A DNA stretch of 64,000 nucleotides from Klebsiella sp. RIT-PI-d (GTDB lineage Bacteria; Pseudomonadota; Gammaproteobacteria; Enterobacterales; Enterobacteriaceae), in NCBI RefSeq assembly GCF_001187865.1, contig NZ_LGIT01000009.1:1736001-1800000 (forward strand). The letters run 5' to 3'. Positions within the stretch are counted from its first letter, which is position 1, and each line of letters begins with the position of its first letter. A model generated the notes under the pieces. It saw nothing but the letters and a program-made list of their open reading frames with translations. It ran no database searches and had not been told where the DNA came from. Positions 58,695-64,000 of the stretch are shown piece by piece. A program made the translations under genes and the position numbers.

Positions 58695-59975
58695 TCAGGA
58701 CGCTTTTAATGCGCCGTCATCGGCATAACGGGTTTTGCGGGCAAAACCCGGCTGCTCAACGTCAATAAATGAGCACACGATAAAGGCTACGATATACAGC
58801 GCGGTATAGGCAATGACCACGCCAAGGGTGTCGAACCACGGCAGCAACACTACGGCGATAGCCGGTGCGAGGAAGTTAGACAGACCGGCGGAAAGGTTAT
58901 AAACCGAAATTGCCGCACCGGTATGATTTGGCTCCAGCGCCGGAAACACCGCTGCCATCGGCACAAAAGCCGCGACAAAAATACCCAGCGAAATTGCCGG
59001 GATCAGCGCCATCGCAAAATTGTGCCCGGCCCACAGCGGAATGTAATAAAACGCGAGGCTGGACAGCGCCATGCCGATGCAGCCAAACCAGCGCACCACT
59101 TTCATCCAGCCCAGTTTTTCCGACACCACGCCCCAGAAAATATTAGAGAAGATGGTGGTAAAGAAGAACACCGCCCACACCTGAAGCCATTCAGACGTGG
59201 TAAAACCAAGTCTGTCGACAAACATCATCGGCATAATCACCGCGAAACCGAACAGTGACAGGGTATTGATAATCCGCACGATGCTGGAACACAAAATATT
59301 CTTGTTGGTGTACAGCAGCGTTACCGCGCGGCTTAACTCAGCAAACTTTTCCCGGGTCGAGAGATTATGCATTCGGGTCGGCGTCTTAACATTGCGCAGC
59401 GACACCATCGCGATCAGCCCGCCGGCGACGCAGAACGCCAGTGCCATCCACAGCGTGCCCAGTTCGCCCATCAGCGGAATAGTGAAGCTCGGAATATAGC
59501 TGCCAGCAACGCCAATTCCAATCGAGTAAACCGCCCAATACCATCCCAGCGCAGAACTGGCGCTTTCGCTTTTCACGTTGTGAATGATAATCACGATAAA
59601 GGAGTAGAGGAACAGCGGGTAGGCGAAGCCGCGAATGCCGTAAAACAGCAGGATCAGCGCATAGTTAGCATGACCAAGACCGAATACCAGAAACAGAACG
59701 TGGAAGATGGCCCACATCACAAAGCCAATCAACATGGTTTTTTGCGGAGTGATAATTTCAGCGACCACGCCGGAGATCCACGCTGACAGTGCTGCCGCCA
59801 GCCCATAAAGGGTAAAGGCAAACGACGCTTCTGCTGGCGTAAATCCGAGGCCGGTAATGTAGTGCGAAAGAAACGCCAGCTCAAATCCGTCTCCGGTCAT
59901 AAATACCGCGATAGCGAGATAGCCCCATAACAGATTAAGCGGCAATCCCAGCCACTGATTATTGGTATTCGTCAT
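58695..59975 (-). CDS. dalT: DalT, pentitol MFS transporter
   Basis: Inner-membrane proton-coupled uptake of D-arabinitol (ribitol/arabinitol transporter group). 426 aa, 12 predicted membrane segments. MTGDGFELAFLSHYITGLGFTPAEASFAFTLYGLAAALSAW in the first two segments is characteristic of the DalT/RbtT group. The order dalD-dalK-dalT matches the Klebsiella D-arabinitol operon, supporting D-arabinitol as substrate. Separated from dalK by 69 bases containing a hairpin. Confidence 0.9.
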   Translation of the reverse strand: MTNTNNQWLGLPLNLLWGYLAIAVFMTGDGFELAFLSHYITGLGFTPAEASFAFTLYGLAAALSAWISGVVAEIITPQKTMLIGFVMWAIFHVLFLVFGLGHANYALILLFYGIRGFAYPLFLYSFIVIIIHNVKSESASSALGWYWAVYSIGIGVAGSYIPSFTIPLMGELGTLWMALAFCVAGGLIAMVSLRNVKTPTRMHNLSTREKFAELSRAVTLLYTNKNILCSSIVRIINTLSLFGFAVIMPMMFVDRLGFTTSEWLQVWAVFFFTTIFSNIFWGVVSEKLGWMKVVRWFGCIGMALSSLAFYYIPLWAGHNFAMALIPAISLGIFVAAFVPMAAVFPALEPNHTGAAISVYNLSAGLSNFLAPAIAVVLLPWFDTLGVVIAYTALYIVAFIVCSFIDVEQPGFARKTRYADDGALKAS

Positions 59976-60005
59976 AATTGCCTCATTTGTAGGGTATAAG
60001 GTTCT

Positions 60006-60039
60006 GGTGCCCTGCCCGCTGGCAGGACACCTTTTTTTT
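60006..60039 (+). terminator. Plus-strand terminator-like hairpin between dalK and dalT
   Basis: GGTGCCCTGCC-CGCT-GGCAGGACACC with one mismatch, followed by eight T on the plus strand. Read on the minus strand, the operon RNA has the stem after an A-run, so it would not terminate dal transcription but would stop antisense reading from yegS. In the dal RNA it may be a stabilising or processing hairpin before dalT. Confidence 0.65.
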
Positions 60040-60044
60040 AAAAA

Positions 60045-61514
60045 TTATGTATTCCGAAACCTGAGATCGTTTTGATAAAGCGCGTTGAACGTCTGATAAC
60101 GCTGGCGCAGAAGGTCCTGACACGCGGCTGTCGGGGCGTAGACGTTATACACCTCCGGCTTTTTACAGACTGCTTCAATGGACTGACCGGTGGCGAGACA
60201 GGCCAGACGGGCCGCTCCCAGCGCGCCGCCGGTTTCGCCGCCTTTGTGGGTAACAATCGGCATGTCGAGGATATCAGCCAGCAGTTGCGCCCAGTACGGG
60301 CTGCGGGCACCGCCGCCCACCAGCGAACATTGTTCAATACGCGTTCCGCTTTGCTGGAGGACGCGTAACCCGTCGGCGATGCCAAAGCTCACGCCTTCCA
60401 GTACGGCGTAGCCCAGCAGGGCGCGATTAGTAGAATGCGTCATCCCGTAAAACAGGCCTTTGGCATTGGGATCGTTATGCGGCGTACGCTCGCCGGACAA
60501 ATAGGGCAGAAACTGCGGCGCGCTGGCTCGCTGCTCATCGCTCAGTTCAGCGACCTCCTCCAGCAGAGCGGCTTCGGTGGTTCCCACCAGGCGGCAAAAC
60601 CATTGCAGACAGCTGGCCGCGCTGAGCATCACGCTCATCTGGTGCCAGCGATCCGGCAATACGTGACAAAAAGCATGTACCGCCGACTGTGGCGCAGGGC
60701 GATAAGCGTCGTTGACCACAAATAAAACGCCGGACGTGCCGAGGGAAAAAAAGGCACCGCCGGGGGCGCCCCCCCCCACCCCAACCGCGCGGCCCGCTTT
60801 CCCCCCCCCCCCGCCCGCCACTACCACAGACGCATTTAACCCCCAGCGTCCGGCACCCTCTGGATCCAGCGAGGCAGAGACATCGCATCCCTCCACCCGC
60901 GCAGGCATATTGCAGCGCGCCAGTCCGCATTTTTCCAGCAGATAATCCGACCAGTCACGGCGGGCAACATCCAGCCACAGCGTCCCTGCCGCATCCGACA
61001 TATCGGCAATTTTCCGCCCGGTCATTTTGAAGCGCAGATAATCTTTCGGCAGTAAAACCGTTTCCAGCCGGCGAAAGTTATCCGGCTCATGCTTGCGTAC
61101 CCACAGCAGTTTTGGTGCGGTAAACCCGGGCATCGCCAGATTGCCGGCGATAGCGTGCAGTTGTGAAGCGGACTGTTCAAACTCCACACACTCCGCGGCG
61201 CTGCGGGTGTCATTCCAGAGAATTGCCGGACGGATCACCGCATCGTCACGATCAAGCAGCACTGCGCCGTGCATCTGCCCCGACAGGCCTATCGCTTTGA
61301 TGGCGTTCCAGTGCGGAGCGCATTTTTCGCGCAGAGTGGCGATAACATACTGGGTGGCGTCCCACCACGCCTGCGGATCCTGTTCCGACCAGTGTGGATG
61401 GGGCCGCTGAATGGTCAGCGGCGCACTGTGGGTCGCAATGATGTCGTGATTTTCGTCAATCACCAGCCCTTTTACTTCCGAGGTGCCCAGATCGATGCCT
61501 AAATACATAGTCAC
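60045..61514 (-). CDS. dalK: DalK, xylulokinase (sequence anomaly at active site)
   Basis: FGGY kinase phosphorylating D-xylulose from D-arabinitol oxidation to xylulose-5-phosphate. 489 aa, typical. N-terminal YLGIDLGTSEVKGLVID with Asp8, LSGQMHG, ILWNDTRS, KDYLRFKMTG and FLPYLSGERTPHN, VGGGARSPYW are intact. At residues 234-256 the usual GGGGDNAAGAVGVG is replaced by GGGGGKAGRAVGVGGG, so the catalytic Asp expected at 238 is Gly and the next Asn is Lys, encoded by unusual G runs (C runs of 12 and 9 on the plus strand). The frame stays open. A sequencing or assembly error is more likely than a real change; if real, the enzyme should be inactive. Confidence 0.88.
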   Translation of the reverse strand: MTMYLGIDLGTSEVKGLVIDENHDIIATHSAPLTIQRPHPHWSEQDPQAWWDATQYVIATLREKCAPHWNAIKAIGLSGQMHGAVLLDRDDAVIRPAILWNDTRSAAECVEFEQSASQLHAIAGNLAMPGFTAPKLLWVRKHEPDNFRRLETVLLPKDYLRFKMTGRKIADMSDAAGTLWLDVARRDWSDYLLEKCGLARCNMPARVEGCDVSASLDPEGAGRWGLNASVVVAGGGGGKAGRAVGVGGGAPGGAFFSLGTSGVLFVVNDAYRPAPQSAVHAFCHVLPDRWHQMSVMLSAASCLQWFCRLVGTTEAALLEEVAELSDEQRASAPQFLPYLSGERTPHNDPNAKGLFYGMTHSTNRALLGYAVLEGVSFGIADGLRVLQQSGTRIEQCSLVGGGARSPYWAQLLADILDMPIVTHKGGETGGALGAARLACLATGQSIEAVCKKPEVYNVYAPTAACQDLLRQRYQTFNALYQNDLRFRNT

Positions 61515-61517
61515 CTC

Positions 61518-62885
61518 TCAAGCAATCAGGGAATAGACAGCGTTGATCTTTTCACGCAGCAGCGCGGCAAAATCGGCGTTATCCGCCAGCTCGCCAAACA
61601 GCGCGCGGTTGCGAACATAAATGGCTATCGGATCGGCGGCGTCAAACATCGCATGTACGGCGCGGGCATCAAGAATGCCGTCCTGATATTCATACGGCAG
61701 CTTGCCGTTATGCCACTGTTCCATAAAGACAAAAAACAGCGCTGGCAGCATGGCGGTGGCCTCCGGACGTACGCCGCGCTGATAGCATTCCAGCAGCGTA
61801 GGCGCGATCATTGCCGGGATTTTCGAAAAGCCGTCGGCCGCCACTCGCTGGTTGGTATCCTGAATATGCGGATTGGTAAAACGCTGTAACACCACATCGC
61901 GGTAGGTGGGCAGATCAATTCCATTGTTACCAAGGCAGGGAATAACGTCTTCGGTGACATAGCGGTCGGCGATGGCGTAGATGGCCGGGGTTAACGTGCT
62001 TTCATGAATATACTGCTGGCCAAGCAGCGTACCGGCCCACGCAATACAGCTATGGGAGGCATTAAGAATACGAATTTTGGCCTCTTCATAGGGAATAACG
62101 GATGCCACCATTTCGACACCCACGTTTTCGAGGGCGGGACGCCCGGCCTTAAAGTTGTCTTCAATGACCCACTGTATAAAGGTTTCGCCCATCACCGGGG
62201 CATTATCATCAATGCCGGTGCGCGCCTTAATACGCGCCGGCAGATCGGCGGCCGGACGCGGCGTAATGCGGTCAACCATCGTATTTGGGCAGGTAGCGTT
62301 AGCGTGTAACCATTCAACCACCGCGGTTTTACCGGTCAGGGTAAGGAACTCCACCAGCCCGTCATGAAAGCGCTCGCCGTTATGTCGGACGTTATCGCAG
62401 TTCAGCAGCGTTAATGGGCCAGCATTATTGGCAATACGCTGTTCAAGTATCCGCGTGATGGTGCCGTAAATCGTTTTCACGCCGCCGTTAAGATCGCTCT
62501 GAATATCAGGATTATTGACCTCCAGCTTATGAGCGGTATTAAGATAGTAACCGCTCTCAGTCACCGTAAATGCAATCACTTTGGTTGCTGTGTCAGCGCC
62601 AGTATTAATCAGCGGCTGTAAATCTTCCTGCCACGGCAGCAGGGTCTTAATGGAGGTGATTTCTTCGTAATCGCGCTCGCCCTGCGGGCTGACCGTCTCC
62701 AGCACATAGCGCCCGTTTTGCGCGATAAGCGCCGACACCACCTGTTCCGCATCATTGCGAATATTACCTGCGGCGATATGCCAGCGAGTATCACCTGAGG
62801 CGATGAGTTTGTGCAGATACCACGCCTGATGAGCACGATGAAAGGAACCCAGCCCGATATGTAACCACGTGAATTGATTGTTCAT
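61518..62885 (-). CDS. dalD: DalD, D-arabinitol 4-dehydrogenase
   Basis: NAD-dependent oxidation of D-arabinitol to D-xylulose; polyol-specific long-chain dehydrogenase (mannitol dehydrogenase family), metal-independent. 455 aa from the ATG at 62885, with GGAGAG upstream; an upstream ATG adding MESKV and a longer frame are less likely. N-terminal [27 protein letters not shown] is typical of DalD, and the catalytic K270-x4-N275-x2-H278 (KIRILNASH) is present. First gene of the dalD-dalK-dalT operon, 3 bases before dalK, divergent from dalR. Confidence 0.94.
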   Translation of the reverse strand: MNNQFTWLHIGLGSFHRAHQAWYLHKLIASGDTRWHIAAGNIRNDAEQVVSALIAQNGRYVLETVSPQGERDYEEITSIKTLLPWQEDLQPLINTGADTATKVIAFTVTESGYYLNTAHKLEVNNPDIQSDLNGGVKTIYGTITRILEQRIANNAGPLTLLNCDNVRHNGERFHDGLVEFLTLTGKTAVVEWLHANATCPNTMVDRITPRPAADLPARIKARTGIDDNAPVMGETFIQWVIEDNFKAGRPALENVGVEMVASVIPYEEAKIRILNASHSCIAWAGTLLGQQYIHESTLTPAIYAIADRYVTEDVIPCLGNNGIDLPTYRDVVLQRFTNPHIQDTNQRVAADGFSKIPAMIAPTLLECYQRGVRPEATAMLPALFFVFMEQWHNGKLPYEYQDGILDARAVHAMFDAADPIAIYVRNRALFGELADNADFAALLREKINAVYSLIA

Positions 62886-63098
62886 GACTTTGCTCTCCAT
62901 TAAGGTTATGCCCTGAATGTACATGAGCAAAAGATTAGAAATAGAGCCGCAGATCACAAAAGAGCAAATGACCAGTAAAATTACTTTTGACCAGAAATGA
63001 ACAAAACATTGCCTGATATCGCGGCAAGCGCCACAATGAAAAGGCATTTCAAGCCAGTAATGTTGCTACGTTGTTAACCTAAAGGTCTGAAAATAATA
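62886..63098. promoter_or_regulatory. dalD-dalR control region
   Basis: Divergent 213-base region. Two TGACCAG copies (62969-62975 and 62988-62994, 19 bases apart) and two GAGCAAA copies (about 62924 and 62962) are candidate regulator sites. TTTTGTGATCTG on the minus strand (near 62950-62961) is a half-matched CRP site. No unambiguous promoter hexamers picked. Confidence 0.4.
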
Positions 63099-64000
63099 AT
63101 GAAAGAAGATGACATCCGATTCGACCAGAAAGTGCGGGCAGCATGGATGTATTATGTTGCGGGACAAAATCAGAGTGAGATAGCCGCCCAGCTTGGTACA
63201 TCGCGTCCGGTGGTTCAGCGCCTGATCGCCGCGGCGAAAGAGGAAGGCATAGTGTCTATCGGACTTCATCATCCGATTGCGGCCTGTCTTAATTATGCCT
63301 CGCTGCTGAAAGAGAAGTACGCGCTGCACGAGTGCAACGTCGTGCCCACGTTTGCCAGCGAATCAACCCTGGATAGCGTTTCTTACGGCTGCTATCAGCT
63401 CATGTCAAAATACCTGAAGGATGCCAGCGCGAAAGTGATTGGCGTCGGCTCCGGTCTGACGCTGAAGAAAACCATTAAGCGTATTGATTTTGAGAGCAAA
63501 AACAGTAAATGCGTGGCGCTGATCAGCGCGATGGATGAGAACGGGCAGTGTAACTACTACGATGATGTCCCTCTACTGCTGGCGCGCAAAATTCAGGCTA
63601 ATTACTTTCAGTGGCCCGCCCCGCGCTATGCCAAATCGCTGCCGGAATACCAGATGTGGTCCACTACCCGACTGTTTGAAAGTGTCACCTCGGTTGCCGA
63701 TCATGCGGATGTTATTTTTGTGGGCATCGGCCCGCTTGGCACGCAAAGCCCGATTTTTAAAGACGGTTTTATTAATACGACGCAGCTGGACGACCTACGC
63801 GAGCGCGGCGCCATCGGCGAAATCCTCGGGCGCTTTATTGATGCTGAGGGCCAGGTCGCGGAATCAGATAATAACCGGCTGATCACCAGCTATGATATCC
63901 GCCGCAACACCTGCCCACGGATTGCCGCCGCCTGCGGCGATGATAAGCGCCCGGTCATTCTGGCCGCATTAAAAGGCGGCTGGATCAATGGTCTGGTAAC
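63099..64000 (+). CDS. dalR: DalR, SorC-family regulator (partial, runs off right edge)
   Basis: Transcription regulator of the dal genes, probably released by D-arabinitol or a phosphorylated sugar. 300 codons are present without a stop, so the last few residues lie outside the window (the family is about 310-320 aa). N-terminal helix-turn-helix QSEIAAQLGTSRPVVQRLI at about 25-43, then a sugar-phosphate-isomerase-like effector domain (VIGVGSGLTLKKTIKRI; VIFVGIGPLGTQSPIF; RPVILAALKGGWINGL). Start ATG follows AAGG at a long spacing. Divergent from dalD, the usual position for this regulator. Confidence 0.88.
   Translation, partial: MKEDDIRFDQKVRAAWMYYVAGQNQSEIAAQLGTSRPVVQRLIAAAKEEGIVSIGLHHPIAACLNYASLLKEKYALHECNVVPTFASESTLDSVSYGCYQLMSKYLKDASAKVIGVGSGLTLKKTIKRIDFESKNSKCVALISAMDENGQCNYYDDVPLLLARKIQANYFQWPAPRYAKSLPEYQMWSTTRLFESVTSVADHADVIFVGIGPLGTQSPIFKDGFINTTQLDDLRERGAIGEILGRFIDAEGQVAESDNNRLITSYDIRRNTCPRIAAACGDDKRPVILAALKGGWINGLV

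Noticed and set aside
60712-60945. Proline-rich plus-strand open frame across the poly-C tract
   Set aside because: Product of the anomalous C runs within dalK, not a gene.

Overview
The window is chromosomal DNA from a member of the Enterobacteriaceae. Gene order wza-wzb-wzc-wca...-galF, yegH-asmA-dcd-udk-dgcE-alkA-yegD-mdtABCD-baeSR-trhP-cyaR-yegS and near-full-length protein resemblance to the E. coli K-12 counterparts recalled from memory support this. A D-arabinitol (dal) locus beside yegS and an extra three-gene module between alkA and yegD make it look more like Citrobacter, Enterobacter or a relative than E. coli K-12. I cannot name the species from sequence alone.

Layout. (1) 1-4370, minus strand: the promoter-proximal end of a very AT-rich O-antigen cluster. 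It holds wzy, wzx, a DUF6625-type protein and a family 4 glycosyltransferase, read from a JUMPstart/ops leader at 4536-4574. It continues past the left edge. (2) 4855-28586, minus strand: galF, then the complete colanic acid operon, transcribed wza-wzb-wzc-wcaABCDEF-gmd-fcl-gmm-wcaI-manC-manB-wcaJ-wzxC-wcaKLM. It is preceded by its own JUMPstart/ops leader and a candidate RcsAB box. Short inverted-repeat elements sit in three of its gaps. (3) 29261-38612: housekeeping genes yegH, asmA, dcd, udk, dgcE and alkA. (4) 38783-42435, plus strand: an accessory, translationally overlapping trio of MBOAT acyltransferase, membrane-anchored SGNH (DUF459-like) protein and SGNH lipoprotein. It is probably an envelope-glycan O-acylation system and is the best candidate here for something undescribed. 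(5) 42522-55183: yegD, then the MdtABCD exporter with its BaeSR two-component system. (6) 55248-58675: an unrecognised periplasmic TPR-like protein, trhP, the CyaR small RNA with a CRP site, and yegS. (7) 58695-64000: the dalD-dalK-dalT catabolic operon and divergent dalR, which runs off the right edge.

How the parts fit. The left half makes surface polysaccharide. ManB/ManC/Gmd/Fcl supply GDP-mannose and GDP-fucose; WcaJ and the Wca transferases build the colanic acid unit; WzxC, WcaD and Wza/Wzb/Wzc export and polymerise it; WcaB, WcaF and WcaK decorate it. The right half covers envelope stress efflux, signalling and pentitol use.

The main anomaly is a run of poly-G/poly-C in the xylulokinase gene near 60745-60820. 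It replaces the expected catalytic-aspartate motif without breaking the frame, and it looks more like a sequence error than biology.
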